Origin: Epiperipatus broadwayi
Lineage: Eukaryota; Onychophora; Udeonychophora; Euonychophora; Peripatidae
Length of the DNA: 64,000 bases
Direction of reading: 5' to 3'
NCBI GenBank assembly: GCA_028023455.1
Contig: JAQFVV010012546.1
Span: 1,321,501-1,385,500 of the forward strand
The notes below the pieces were generated by a model. The model worked only from the letters and a program-made list of their open reading frames with translations. It made no database searches and had not been told where the DNA came from. The translations under genes and the position numbers were made by a program. Below, in pieces: positions 46,350 to 59,783 of the stretch (within the stretch, counting starts at the first letter, position 1; each line of letters opens with the position of its first letter).

Positions 46350-49300
46350 AGACAAAGCCTTCTTTCTATTTTCATGAAAATGGAATCATTTTTTAGATAA
46401 AAAAATGTCTAGAACAAAACAACTAAAATATTCATTATAATCGTTATCAATCTTATATAAAAACATTTCAACAACAACAAAAACATTAAAATTATTCATT
46501 ATTATTACTTATTACTTGTATTAAAAGTTATTTGTAAATGTAGATGTACACAGTACAATACTCTATTTTACTTTTAGATCTTTTTCGTAGTTATAATTTT
46601 CTTTTCAAGTTAGATTTTTCTTGTAGCTTCATGTATTCACTTTAAATAATCTTTTTTAGAAGTTCTTCCATTATTTTTTTATTTTGTAACTTCAAATTTT
46701 CATTATAATAAACACCTCCAAATTAACAAAAAAAAAAATCAGATTAAATTAACACAAGCTATATTTATGCATTTTTTCAATATGATAATTTGCATATTAA
46801 CACAAGATTTCACATGTAGATTAACACAAGTGAAATTTACTCAATTTACAATATAATAATTTGCAGGTCAAGTTAAGATAGTCTGAATATATTCATTTTT
46901 TAAAATAGTTTTCTGAAAACAGTTATGTGTTTGGATGGAACACAAAGCCTGTTACAGATTGTTGTCAGTGGTATTCTCATTCTTTTACATTTTACTTTGA
47001 TTAACAGTCTGCAATGTGGTTTTGCTTACATTCAGCTTCTAACTAAAGCTTAGCACATAGTTTTCATCAAATCTATTTCAAAAAATATAATTTTAAATTG
47101 GTAATGAGGTTAGTCTTACTTCAGATAAGCATAACAATCTACTGCATCTCATGAGCTGAACTACTATTGCTATTTTTCAACAGCATCTGCTGTTTTAACA
47201 TACATTTATCTTATTTTTTGGAATCATGTTATCAATCTAATAATATAACATCTCAGAATTGTCAGCATTAAATAGTGATCACTCAATTGTATTTTACAAA
47301 AAGGTTATTTTTCTCATTTTTATTTTAAGTAATTAAAAACTCTAATCATTAAAAACATCCTCTGTAGTTATATATATTTTCTTAATTATCCAAAATAATA
47401 TAATCCTCTATACACACTTTTCCAAGATCTGGATTTCAGCCATAATTATGGGCATTGCACTGTAAGTTGGTGAGTGAGGCAGAAACCTTGAATAATATAT
47501 TCACAGCACTTCGGCAAATATTAAACAAGGAAAGAGATAGAGATATGCACACCACTGACCCCTTCACAGCTGTGTAACTGTGGGACTCCATTGCAATTGG
47601 ATAGAGCTTTTCCACAACTCCACTGTTTGTTAAATGGCTGTTGTCAACATCATTTTATAAAACTGAAACATGGATACTAATATTACCTATTAACAGCATC
47701 TCATTTTAATCTTTCTGCTGCATTTACCACAGATAGATGTTGGAACTGGGGGACAAAGAGAATGAACTTTAGAGAAATTATGCTTCTATGATTTATTTTT
47801 GAAACAACAAACAAGTCACAAATGTTTCCTGTGCAAACATCAACTCAAATATATATTTTTTTCATTCATTTTTCTTTTGCATGCTATCTCATAATCATTT
47901 ACTTGTTTTATACTTTTCGGTCTGTATTTCTTTAGTCTAAATGTGTAATAAATTTGTTTTTGAAAGTAAAGTAATTTGGAAAAAAATATTACATTTTGTT
48001 TTAGAGAGATAAAAAAAATTGACTTTAATAATTAAAAACAGCATTCCTTAGTCAAACAATTTAAACCTTTTTTAAAAAATAAACTGATGAACACAACTTA
48101 CTATTTCAATAGCTAAGTGATAATTCAACTCTGATCTTGATGCTTTAGGCACTACAATGGCACTGTAATTGCTATCATTTCTACATTATTTAATCATCTA
48201 TAATTTTATTATATGATGTGTGATGGTTTGCAGCTTTTCTTTTCTCTGCTTCTACAGTTGTGGCATCTTAAGATTTTAAAAATCTGAAGATGGCAGTATT
48301 ATATGGACCTTTTTGCATGCTTGGAATACATACTCTTATAATAAAGCTATGGAAGAGATAGCTAAATTATGATTGGTTGGGTGTTTTAGATTGTTTTATC
48401 CTTAGCAAAATTATCAAATCTTATAGATTTTTTTAAAAAAAAGTAATTAGTTTACAATTAATGCAATCTTTTTATAAAAGATTTATTTTTAAACCCAAAA
48501 CTACATTGTTTATGGGAGATTGTTTTTGAAAACACTTTCTTTTTTTAAAAAAAGAGCTCTTAAATTTTTATTATGGCAACTGGAAGCATTTTCTATTCCA
48601 GAAAATGAAATAGCTTTTGTCAAATGATAATTAGAATAATTTTTAAAATTTTAATAATAAATAATTTATAAAGTTTGAGATTTTTTTTTTCTTTGACTAT
48701 AACTAATATTAAATATAACTTTTTTAATAACATTAATTTCAAATATCTAATATTTCATTCTTATAACTTTTTGAATATGTAAATTGTGTCCAGAACAATG
48801 ACTGCATTTTTTATTCTTATAGGTAAGAACTTTAATCAGACACTTATTTCCATATTTTAAAAAATATTGAATATTTAAAATTAATATCATTTGAAAGATT
48901 ATATTTATGTATTAACTGATATTTTTTCAGGTATCAGATCCTCACTTGAGTAATCTACAAATTTAATTTGCATTTTTCACCCTCCATTGAGAAATTTTGC
49001 TAGCATTTGTTTTTTTACAGCTTTAAAATTCACATATATTTTTTTCTAATATTTTAATTTCAAAAAAATTCAAAATCCATCAGGATAATCAAATAAGTAG
49101 AAACGTTAAAGTATCTGAAACCACATGATGATGCCTTTTTATTGTATATTTCATCATCTTTTATTTTGAGAATATATTATGATGGTCTAAAAACTTGATG
49201 TTTTTGAAAAGTTTGTGATTATTTTTATATCATAATTGTGTAATAATTATTAAAAATCAAAATATATATTATTGCATATTTATTTTTTATAGAAATGTTT

Positions 49301-49430
49301 TATTTTTAAATATTAAAGTATATATTCTTATGTGTAATGTTACCATAGAGATTAAGGTTGCAGGAAATACAACTATCTAGAAATGATGTTGCTCAACAGT
49401 CAGTTATAATATTTAGTGATATCATGAAAA
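46350..49430. other. No gene recognised; GC-richer patch at ~47400-47780
   Basis: Most of this is AT-rich and featureless. The patch 47400-47780 has more balanced composition but no frame of note and no recognised family. Confidence 0.5.
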
Positions 49431-49439
49431 TTATAAAAA

Positions 49440-50206
49440 AATTTAAACCTTTAAGTTTTTGATGGAGTTCTCTGATCAAATAAGGATCTGACTTCAAGTC
49501 GCTCAAATTTCGTCATTTTTAACACTACAGTAAAGATTTCATCATCATTTGAAAGGTTATAGAATGTTTCATAAGATGCTGCTCTCTCTTGAATTATTTT
49601 ACAAGATAAACTCAATACTACTGACATTGAAAGTCTAACAAAAGGAGGAGGCAGTTTGTTCTAAGTATGGATTGGCTCTCAACAATTGAAGGTGAAGAAA
49701 ACCACTTGTCAATAATTTTCACCACTATAATTTCTTTTGTTTCATTTCGAAAGTGATAAACGAATGTTTTAGACCATTGTAAAAGTATTTTTGACATATA
49801 AATTATTTTGATAAAATATGGTAAAAATAAAATTATTTTAGAAAAATATTTAAGATTTAGTAAAAATATTTAAGATTTTAATAAAAATTATTTACTTTTC
49901 CACAATGTAAAATTAAGAAAGAAATCACTGATGTCAGCAACACTTTTTAATTGGTTACTAACGTTTGTTTTAGATTTGCCACTATCGAATATTTTTATAA
50001 TTATAAATAATTTATTTTTTGAAAAACATTCATTCACTTTCATAACATGACAAATTATTAATATACTTTTTACAAATGAAACTAAAGTGAATATAATATT
50101 AAAAAAATATATTTTAACGACTGAGTTTGTGAATTGACCAATTAAAAGTTTAGAGTTTTACCTCACTCAGCCAATAAAATTAATTGTTAAAGAAAAGGTT
50201 AAGTCA
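49440..50206 (-). repeat. Dispersed ~0.75-kb repeat, inverted partner of 7383-8120
   Basis: The reverse complement follows 7383-8120 block by block, including the ATGAC start context near 49525 and the TTAATTTTATTGG block near 50180. A local duplication of AATATTTAAGATTT is special to this copy. Which family it belongs to is open. Confidence 0.75.
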
Positions 50207-50219
50207 TTATTTGATATAT

Positions 50220-53200
50220 TTACTAGATATTAAAAATAATTCATTCAGATTTTTAAAACAAATGTCAAACAAAGAAGAATTCATTCATTTTGTAAATTGA
50301 ATTTGCTTCGTCGGAAATTTGATGACATAATAGTGATTTGTTTTGATTAAAATCTAATTTCAAAAATAATTCCCAAAATCAAATGTGAATTTTAAAATTT
50401 ATTTAATTTCTAAACAAAAATATCCATCAATTGTTACCAAATTTATTATATTCTAATAAATAATAATGGTTTAATATTAAAGTGAAAGCTTAATCCTAGT
50501 GAGAAAAAAAATCTGCCAGAGTATAGAAAGATTAAAATATTAAAATTGCTAATATAATATATAGAAAAAATGTTTAATTGTTAAAATCAAATATCAAAAA
50601 GGAGTATTTATTGAAAGATTCACTAGGGTCTATCCTAAAATTTGACAGGTGTTGTTTCCACTGGAATTGTTAAAATGTTGCTTAATTTATTTATTATAGT
50701 TTTTTTAATAAATTAAAGATTAGTAGATAAATAAAATGACTGGAGAGAGAGAGAAGAAACACAAATATTTACTTTACTGGTTTTTTTTTTATATAGGTTT
50801 CTCTCTCTTTTACAACTATCTATAACAAACTATAAATATTCATATACTTATTATTTAAATTGTTTTAAAATTGTCATATTATAATTAATGAATTATATTC
50901 TTTCAATATGTTAATAATTTATATTCTGAAAAAAAAAAAAAAAACCCACGGGGGAAAAAACATTGTTTAAATTTAAAATTAAACTTTTTTTTTGTAACTT
51001 ATCAATTTATGCATTTTAAAAACTGTTGATCAAAATTACAATATAGGGACTGTTTTATAAATCACTGCGGTCAAAAGTTAATTTTAGTTTAAATTAAAAA
51101 ACCAAATTATTCTCAATGTAAATAGGAGATTTATAAAATATATGTATATAAATGGACTTTTTTTTTTTTGAGAATTTATCACTGAACCTAAGATTTATCT
51201 CACCATATTTCTATATATATATGTGCATGTAAACATATGACAGATTTGAAAATTAAGATTTCTCAATTCCAGTTTGAATGTTGCATGACTATTACAAGCA
51301 ATTATAATCTTTGCCTAATTTAGTGCAGTAGGAGATTAATAGTTTCAAAACTAAAGATTCTTGTATTAAAGCTCAAAGTATCTCTTTAGGGTTCAAACAT
51401 CAGATTATTTCCAGAACGTCTATTATTCCATTATTTTTTAATATGTATATATAATAAGAATGTACGTACACACATTACTCACACATGAATGTATATTCGC
51501 TTGCTTGTGTATATATATATACATAGACATTTATTTATAAATATTAAGTATTGTAAAGAAAATTAAAATATCAATGTTAAAACCTAGAATTACTTTCAGT
51601 CCTGTTGTTAGATATATTCTAAAATGAATGAATAGTAAAAAAGAATCGCCTCTGATCTCATATCATGATTAATTAACTAATGCTTTCAGGTGTTACTCCT
51701 ACCTTTAGTGTTGTTAATTTGTAGTTCAAAAGGTCAAAGTGATAAGAAAAGAGAAGCAAACCAAGCTGCTTTAGGTTGCTCATCTGTACGGCAGCTAATG
51801 GAGAAAATGGCCAAATGACCCCATAAATAACTTCACCTTATTACAAAGATTCTAAAGTTTGTTTTTAAAAAATACCTTCCCTAATTCTAAATCCTGATAT
51901 AAAAACTTTTTTTAAAAAAATATTTTATTTTTGATCTTGGCGTTAAATAAATGACTAGGATTTAAAATGTATTAATATGAAGAAAAATGTATGAGTTGTA
52001 CGTTAAAGCTGACCACTCGGTCCACTCCCTTGGAAGTAAACAATAGAATTTCCATAATAGTCAGAAAGACGGTGATTTAGTATTCAGAAAAATAAAGTAA
52101 ATTTTATCATTCACTGTATGCAATTAAAATCATGATTTATATATACTGATTAATGGAAAAAGTTATTAAATTTGAATTTATTGTTCAGATTTGTAATTTA
52201 TATACATACTATTTTATATTCTCGCTTCACTTATTAGAACTATTGGGGGTAAAACCAAAACTTAATAAAATACAAATAACATATATATATATTAGAAGTT
52301 CCAGAAAAGCTGTATATATTTTATAAGTCTCTGTAAGTTAGTTATAGATATCAAATATACATATTACATGGAGAAGCTTGTCTTTACTCAGTATTTTATT
52401 TTATACTCTGGCTAAAAAAAAACAAAAAAAAACAAACATTTCATTAACAATAAAATATGGATAAAATTGGTTAAAAAAGAATAATAATGGAATGGTTAGT
52501 TACTTAGGACTTGATGTGACAATCAAGCACCAAAAATGAGACTTTATGGCGTTTCATGTGGCATTCAAGTACTAAAAGTAATATTCTGTGGCATGCAAAC
52601 ACCAGAAATGGGAGGTTCAATTTTAACTAGGCATTTGCAAAAACTTATCTAAGTAAGAAATCATCTTTTTTATACATAAGCACATTCTTTATGCTTGTAT
52701 CTATTATTAGATTAAAATCTATACTGGAACTTCAAAAGAAAAAAAAAAACATCACATAAAAATGAAAACAAAAAGGCAAATTACTAAAAGACCCGACTGT
52801 AAACTATTTACATATGTCTATATATATGTAGAACAGCGAATGCATGAATTTATTTTAACATGCTGAGTTTTAGGAGTTATATATAAATGATGAGAAACTA
52901 CATCCCATTATTTTAAAATTACTACCATAAACAAAATTTTGAAATAGTCCAGCTAAAGTAAGCAAATAAATTATTATTTTATAAATCAAACAAAAAATAA
53001 TTTTTATGAGTTACTTAAAAAAATATATTATGTATACGACATGATAAACCAAAAGTAAAAATATGCTTATGATCTAGTTGTTCTATGATGTGTGCTCACT
53101 TATTTGTATATTATTTATATTTACAATGATTCTCCATTAATATTTTTTGAAAATAATTCATAAACTTTTGTATATGATAATACATAATTTATTTATTTAT

Positions 53201-53270
53201 TGCTTCATTTCTTATAAACAGCAATTTATTACATTTGCAGAAGAAGAAAGTAAAGTCTGATAAATATGAA
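50220..53270. other. No gene recognised; small degenerate repeat at ~52515
   Basis: AT-rich sequence. Three degenerate units starting TGTG(A/G)CA at 52515, 52557 and 52587 contain CAAGCACCAAAAATGAG-like sequence. A GC-richer stretch at 51690-51830 has no coding evidence. Confidence 0.5.
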
Positions 53271-53290
53271 TTAGAAAAAGTTAACAACTG

Positions 53291-53394
53291 CAAATAACAT
53301 CACATGACCACCACCTCTTATGCTTCTGGCATTCATTGATTACTCTAGCTTGCTGTATGTGGCAATATATATAGTGAGTTTTGCCTGTTTTAAC
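53291..53394. mobile_element. Family A element, shortest copy, ~13-bp TSD
   Basis: The head (ACATCACATGACCACCACCT) is joined directly to the end segment GCATTCATTGATTACTCTAG..GAGTTTTGCCTGTTTT; the interior is absent. AACTGCAAATAAC just before and AACTACAAATAAC just after form a 13-bp direct repeat with one mismatch. This minimal copy defines both ends of the family. Confidence 0.8.
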
Positions 53395-53529
53395 TACAAA
53401 TAACCTGATCAGATTATTATAATTACAGATGTTATCATAATACATATAATTAATTGTAGAATTAAACTCAAATAGGAAAGTGTTTAGTAGAATTAATTTA
53501 ATCTGAAAAGAAATATGTCTATGTGTTTG

Positions 53530-53990
53530 GAAGATTTTTAACATATGCATTTTACCAATCCTTATTTAGAGATCTGAGTCCATAATAATTAATAGAAAAG
53601 CAATATAAAAATTTCAGATCACACAGTTGAAGTATTGAAGATATTATGTTGGGAATAATAAGCAATTGATAATAAAATACACAGATGAAAAAAAAACAAA
53701 CAATATTTATTGGCATCCTTGAAAATTTTCAGAGACTGAAATAAAGTTGAACTGAAACATTATTACAAAAGGTGGTAATAAATGACTATTTAAAGTTTGA
53801 AATGGGATCCCAAGTGATTTCAAAAAATTAAAAAAATACCATATGAGAAATGAATAGGTGAAATAAAGAAATTTGCCAGTGTGTCAACGAGAATGCAAGC
53901 TAAGTATTGGAGGAAATGGAGGGATGAACTTGGAATGACCTCATTTTGCAGTGAAATCAATAATGATTAAAAATTATGATTATGATGATA
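53530..53990 (+). pseudogene. LINE C-terminal remnant (RTE-like)
   Basis: ILPILI then RSES (about 53552-53580) corresponds to the YGxETW area. Near 53880-53935 the frame reads VSTRMQAKYWRKWRDELG, matching the tail of RTE-like proteins. A TGATTATGATGATA tail follows. Several stops and frameshifts. Confidence 0.6.
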
Positions 53991-53994
53991 TAGC

Positions 53995-55555
53995 ATAAAC
54001 TAATGGTTAGATTATTTTGATTTCTATATACAAAGTTTGTTTTTTTGATTTTCTGAATGAAGAATATAGAAAAATGTTTGAATTTTATGCAGCTATTGTG
54101 CTGTTTGTTATTTGTATAGAAATTGTTTATATATTTTTTTCTTAATAGTTTTTTAAAGCATTTATCCTCGTAGGACTTTAATATACCTTGGATATATTTT
54201 CATGTCTGTTCATAGTCATATTACCATTGCATGATTTTGTCCAGTGATAAAAGGGTGGTACACTTATGAATTCAAGGCTTATGATTTGAGACTCCAGCAG
54301 CTCTTCAAGTTTTTTTTAAATGTTTCTATTATGTTTACATTAGTTTTTTTCCTTTTAACTAGTTTTCATTATTCTCTGCTAGTATTACAAAAAAATTACC
54401 AGTCCTTTAATCCACTTTTGTCTATTTTTATTCTCTGAGGCAACAATTGTTCTTAGTTGTCTGCAGATTGTTTACGGAAAGATATTACCAGCAGTGGATA
54501 AATGCTTTTGAGATTTTAAGCATTAAAAATTGTTTTTTCCAGCTAACTATCCTGTAGCTGATTTAGCTAGCCATCCATTAGCTATTACTGGTTCAGTTGA
54601 TAATGATCCCAAATTAATTTGTTTTGGTTAGAGAATGGTTAATGAAGTGATTACAAAAACAGACTTTGTAATGAAATGGAAACCCACTATTGGTAAAAGA
54701 TACTTCTGCAGATGCTTGGTCCATATTTTCTTTCACTTTATATATATATCCTATCAAGCATTAATTTTTTTTTAAAAAAGTAGACTTATAATACACTGTA
54801 TAAAAATGTAAATCGGAAAAAAAAAACAAAGAAAAATATTTTTCATTTAATCAATAATACAAACTAAAAGAAATGAAATAAATATTTTTGTTTTTTATTT
54901 TCTTTTTTATATCCAACACTTCTTTCCTTTGTAATTATTAATTTCTAAATACTTTGATGTTTTTTTATTTCTTATTTCACATTTCTTATTTAATTAGCAA
55001 GCAGTTAATTATTGATAATTGTAAACTATTATGATGACTCATTGTCATTTTAAAAAAAAATCTTTTAAATAATGTTTACAAAAACGACTTCTCTTATTTT
55101 AAAAATAATTTATATTAATTAAGAAAACAAGGTTTTGTTATCGCTGTTAAAGTAATATGTTTAAGGCCAAGTTCGAATAACTATACAATACTTTATTTTT
55201 ATAGAATTTCTTTCAAAAAAGATTTATCTCTCTATGCATTGCATATATTGCAAATGTTCATTTGTGCACGATATTAATCAGAGTATTACGTGGGTTTTTT
55301 AGCTTATGCTGTATTTAACATTTGAATTTTGGCAGGAGGTATAGATAGACTCATTCACTATAATCTAGAAACTTCTATTATCTAAATCTGAATAATTGAT
55401 GAGCCACTGAACAGGAGAGCCAATAATTTGAAAAAAATATTTATTTATTTTTAAAAATTAAGATTTTGAACACAAACTGATACTATATTAACATAGGTTA
55501 CAATGATTTCAGGTATTTGTATATGACAGTTCAAAAAATAATGAAATATATCAAA
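53995..55555. other. No recognisable feature (AT-rich)
   Basis: The 64-codon frame at 54244-54438 is hydrophobic from T-rich sequence and matches nothing known. It could be the eroded 5' part of the LINE at 55.8 kb, but no motif supports that. Confidence 0.45.
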
Positions 55556-55574
55556 CAAATTAATCACCTGATCC

Positions 55575-55760
55575 ATAGCTTACATTTGCATCAACTGATG
55601 ATTGCTGGTTTAGCATGAAATACATATATTGGTGATTATTTATCTTTTCAACATGTGTGTGATCAGGTGGGTCAGCAATATGAGATGGCACTGAGAATAG
55701 TGGGTCATGTGAAAGTCTGAGTTCGAATCATGCATATATTACATATATAAATGCAGGTTT
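55575..55760 (+). mobile_element. Family C repeat, copy C7
   Basis: From the ribozyme, the copy continues ATTATTTATCTTTTCAACAT, GTGTGATCAGGTGGGTCAGC, GTGAAAGTCTGAGTTCGAAT as in other copies; its 5' part is truncated just before the hammerhead. It lies immediately upstream of the LINE remnant at 55.8 kb. Confidence 0.72.
55590..55633 (+). ncRNA. Hammerhead ribozyme motif (family C, copy C7)
   Basis: Plus strand: ATCAA, CTGATGA, a 15-nt stem II hairpin (TGCT/AGCA), GAAA, TACATATA, TTGGT. Stem I keeps five pairs because the C-to-T change creates a U-G wobble. Stem III is ATA/TAT with a CA loop. Full core present; the stem II base is a T-T mismatch. Confidence 0.7.
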
Positions 55761-55815
55761 AAGCCTGTACAATGTATGAATGATTTATATATTGTTTTTA
55801 CAGATTTGATGAAAG

Positions 55816-57090
55816 ATAGTAGGACAGGTATAGAAATTAGTTGGATGTCCAACAAACTTTATTTATATTTTACAGTTTCTACATGATGGAATAAGAGGAA
55901 ATGTTATTATTACAGGTGTACAATCTGTGGGATTTTAACTGATAACTGCTCTCAATCAAGGCTGTATACTTGCTCCAACATTTTTTTCAATTTTTATGGG
56001 AGTAGTCTTTGGACTCGTTAATAGGTAACTTAATGAAACAGAGATCAACATGTAATACATGTTTTGGGGTGAAATTTTTAATTTAAATCAATTTAAATCA
56101 AAAACAAGAACTTCTTCTTGGGTTCTGGATTTCCATTAAGCTGATAATTGTGTTATTTTTGCCAATTCAAAAGGCTACTTACAGAATTTTCTTAATGTTT
56201 TAGATGCTACATGTAAAGACTTTGTTTTATTAGTTAATGTTCAAGAAATTCAAGTTCTTTAGCAGCTAATAAGAGAATAAAAATTCTTAATAAATTTTTG
56301 CTTTGATAATTGTCAGCTTGAGAATATAACCCAGTTTAAACACCTTGGTAGTTTTATAAGTAAAATAGTGAATTTAGTTACCAATGTTTTGCTGTTGTTT
56401 TTAACAAGTTTAAACTATAGAGTATATCACCACAGGAGAATAATAACTGCAAGTAAGATGTTGTTTTATTTCATTTGGTATATTGGAATGAAAAGTTTGG
56501 ACTCTATCAACCCAATATAAAGTCATTAGAGAAGTTTTATTTAAGGATACTTTGTAAAATTTAGAACTACAATGGCAAGATCAAATAATTAGTCACAGTT
56601 TTTTATGATTTGCTAAAAGTAATGCTATAGAGTGCCCTATTGTAAAACTACACCTTCATTGTAATGTGAATTTAAAATAAGTTACCACTGCAAGACTTCC
56701 TAAAAATGTGTTTTATGGTAAACTTCAGGTGGTTTACTAAGAAGAAGTAGACCTCATCTTTGTCATAAGGATTATCTCAAAAACATTCCAAAAAAATCCA
56801 AGGTCAATTATTTCCTGTTTCTGTTGGGACAATATAGGAGAAATCAGAAAACATTGTTGAGGAATAATTAGACATAATATTGAAGTATTTCAGAAAAAAA
56901 TGTTTCCAAAAAAAAAAAAAATTAAGGAAACATTAAAAAGTAGCAGATAAACAGGAAAATGAATCAGCTTGTTTTATATGTGAATGTTTCAACTCTTTTT
57001 TTTTTTTAACTTGGAGTTAGAATTATCCTGAGTCATTTATGAGCGACTGTTTGTTATTATCACTATCATCATCATCTACTAAGTGCAAGC
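55816..57090 (+). pseudogene. Decayed LINE: reverse transcriptase, C-terminal domain, terminal zinc finger
   Basis: FIYILQFLHDGIRG, then QGCILAPTFFSIF (about 55945-55990), FNLNQFKSKT, and the polymerase box *ADNC at about 56137-56151, where Tyr has become a stop and the second Asp is Asn. Downstream are HLGSFISK, LEKFYLR, WQDQI, RLPKNVFYGKLQ (about 56690-56730), RSRPHLCHKD, and a C2H2-like CFICECFNSF..LSHL near 56980-57040, ending in (ATC)n at about 57065-57082. The order fits non-LTR elements whose second ORF ends in a C2H2 finger. Clade not assigned. Confidence 0.82.
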
Positions 57091-57323
57091 AAGTTTAACT
57101 GATACTAGATAATAAACCACCCAAATCTAGTAGTTTTTAACTATCGGTTTTCGTCAATAAAGAGGACTTAATAATAATATCTAGAGCCTCATTTATTTCT
57201 ATTATATTTTTAAAGCTAACGATTTGGAAAGTTTTAAGTAATCTACAGATTTGAAACCCGATTGAATATAAAAAAGTGACATGTGACACTTTTGTTCAAA
57301 CAGACCGTTATCCTGGCTTGTTT

Positions 57324-57324
<1 letters not shown>

Positions 57325-57354
<30 letters not shown>
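57325..57354. repeat. (CA)n microsatellite
   Basis: Fifteen CA units, uninterrupted. Confidence 0.97.
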
Positions 57355-57356
<2 letters not shown>

Positions 57357-57369
57357 TGCATAAACATTA

Positions 57370-58660
57370 TGTTTATGCCATTAAATCCAAAACAAAAAGA
57401 AGAAACAAAACATTTTATATATGGAATTCATAAAATTATTTTATTTTAAATATAAACACATACGCATTACTTATAGATATAAATATTCATCTGTATAATT
57501 ACATAAAAGCTTCTATTATTATTGAAATTGTAAAAAAAAAGTAAAAAAAGAATTGTTTTGACGCTTGAAAAATTAAATACGGTATGTTATTTATTACCTT
57601 TTTTCTCTTTACCTGTATTTAAAAGTCATGTGATGTGAAAGGCGTGACAAATTTTACATATCAAAGTGTTAACAGTTTTTCATTGAAAAGAGGTAATTGT
57701 CTTCCTGAAGCAGTTCATTATTATAAATATTCTATAAATGCATAAAAAAAATGCATTATAATGTTTTATGGAAATTGAGGAATCACTGAAAATAATTTTA
57801 ACATAAAAATTTCTTAGGTTTCATTACTTTTATAAAATTATTTATAATTTATTATGTGTCATAGATTTAATATTTTGATTTCAAAATTAGCAAAAAAATA
57901 TATTATAAAATTATATATACTGTATATACAAGTGTTCAGATATATATGTGCCCGTGTACTATTATCAAAGCACGGTGCAAATAAAATTATAATTTGGAAA
58001 AGCAGTCTTATGTGTTACCATTTTAAAGTACATAATAAAAAATATTTGATATTGTTTGATACCATCCAGATTCTTAATTCAAATTATTCTATACAATTTC
58101 TATTCATATTACTCTATGTATGTAGTAACTGAAATACAGGCTTATCATATACCCTATATATTATATATTCTATGTATGTAGATAAAAGAAGAGAAAATCG
58201 CTACGAGTAAAAGGCTACTCAGTAGTTTCCCAGAATGAAGTAAGAATGAAAAAGCATTACTCATAAGATTTGACAACTATGGGATGAAAGTTTTATCCTT
58301 TATCTATACTGTAATAGATTTGTACTTAAGAATGCCTAAAATTCATTTACTGCCCAATCACTGAATATTTAAGGGTCAACTATCTGAGAAGAAAAAGTAA
58401 ACTTTGTTGAAAAAATAAAATCTGCTTTTCCGCATTTAGAATTTGATGTATTATAATATTTTTTTTAAAAAAATAAAACACTCTTTATAAAACAATTTAA
58501 ATTAAGATTTTAAATTATTTAATAGCAAAAATTTGATTTGATATCTTAATTTATATAGATTTAAAATCTTAGTTCAAATTAGTCTATATAACACTTTTTA
58601 ATATGTTTGTTATATACACATATTGAATTATGATAATAAGTACGCTATATGAAATAAATT
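57370..58660. other. No gene recognised; weak family C relic at ~58110-58170
   Basis: AT-rich. ACTGAAATACAGGCTTATCA followed by TATACCCTATATATTATATA resembles the outer part of family C copy C1 (2290-2345). No ribozyme is left. The 92-codon frame at 57854 looks random. Confidence 0.45.
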
Positions 58661-58673
58661 CTTTATAAATATC

Positions 58674-58775
58674 TGTCAAGCATTGGTGGTCGAGAGGTCA
58701 GCGACAGCGGCTTTACAAGCAGTTGTCCCAGGTTAGAGGGTTCGCTTCCTGACTGATGCTATCCAGTATATGACA
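58674..58775 (+). mobile_element. tRNA-derived SINE, subfamily 2
   Basis: TGTCAAGCATTGGTGGTCGA starts the copy; TTACAAGCAGTTGTCCCAGG and GGTTCGCTTCCTGACTGATG follow. The usual CACATG end is lost after GATGCTATC. Confidence 0.9.
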
Positions 58776-58967
58776 AAACATTATTTTACTTATACTCCCT
58801 ATAGAAATTTCCATTCTTTTATTATATATATAATTACAAAGTATACTTAATAAAAATTTGAAATCATTCAGAATTAATATTAATAAAATGTCAAATTTAT
58901 AACATAAATTATAAATAGTCAAAATAAGAGACATACATCACATGACCCTATCTCTTAAGCTTGTAAG

Positions 58968-59163
58968 TTATAAACAATGAGAATTGCCACTTTAGATCTA
59001 GTGTCTGAACCTACCCTAACAAAACTCTCTGCGGAGTGCCAAAGCACGAAACCATGGTCAGTGGTTTGGGGGTGGTTCCTGACAGAGATATTTTAAGTGC
59101 TGGCTCTGTCTAGGCATTTATCATAAAGCTTGTAGAGGAATTGGCAATCCTCATTGTTTATAA
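58968..59163. repeat. Short inverted-repeat element, 22-bp termini
   Basis: TTATAAACAATGAGAATTGCCA (shown as 22 bp, 58968-58989) is matched in reverse complement at 59142-59163 with one change. The GC-richer interior contains CTCTGCGGAGTGCCAAAGC and GGTCAGTGGTTTGGGGGTGG. No target duplication was identified. MITE-like; no relatives seen here. Confidence 0.65.
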
Positions 59164-59569
59164 CATAAATTATAATAATGCTACCGTTAGTTCCCAATAT
59201 TTATACCATTTTATGTAGCAAATAAAATTTAAATTTCCCCAAAACTTTCTCATTTTTAATATCATTTTTTATAATTCATAACAGTTAAATGAAATGTAAC
59301 AATTTGTCCATGTCATATCCAAGTTTCCAACATTTATATAAAATCATACATAAGATTAAGTAGAATATTTATGCATTATGTCATATTTTCTTTTTTTTAT
59401 AACTCAACTGTCAATATGTGAACTATGTAGCATAATATGGATAATCTGATTTAGATAAATTAGTTAAATTCACATTATTTAGTATTTTTTATATAACATT
59501 TCATGTTTGTGTCCTCATTTCTTTAAAGCACATGTGGAGGCATTTACATATGATTGGTTACAGCAAAAC

Positions 59570-59575
59570 TTTATT
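59570..59575 (-). promoter_or_regulatory. Possible poly-A signal (AATAAA) downstream of the 60.4-kb ORF
   Basis: AATAAA on the minus strand lies about 210 bases past the final stop of the interrupted ORF, so it is placed as its 3' processing signal could be. In AT-rich DNA such hexamers are common by chance. Confidence 0.35.
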
Positions 59576-59783
59576 GAATCTAAAAAGTTACAGAATCACA
59601 TATAGTACTATATTGATTTGTTACAAATGCAAAACAAATTACAACAACTTTCAGTATGTAAGTCTTTATCAATTCTGCATACTTTCTTTCTTGTTTTTAA
59701 ATTTGGTCTTCTATTTAGTTCAGTTTATGCTTGCATCTATTTGAAGTTGGAAAAAAAGCTGATCCTGAAAATGTCATCATTTA

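Noticed and set aside
48083-48100. CTGATGA at 48084 and at 32886 as hammerhead cores
   Set aside because: No GAAA follows at the right distance and no stem II pairing is present.
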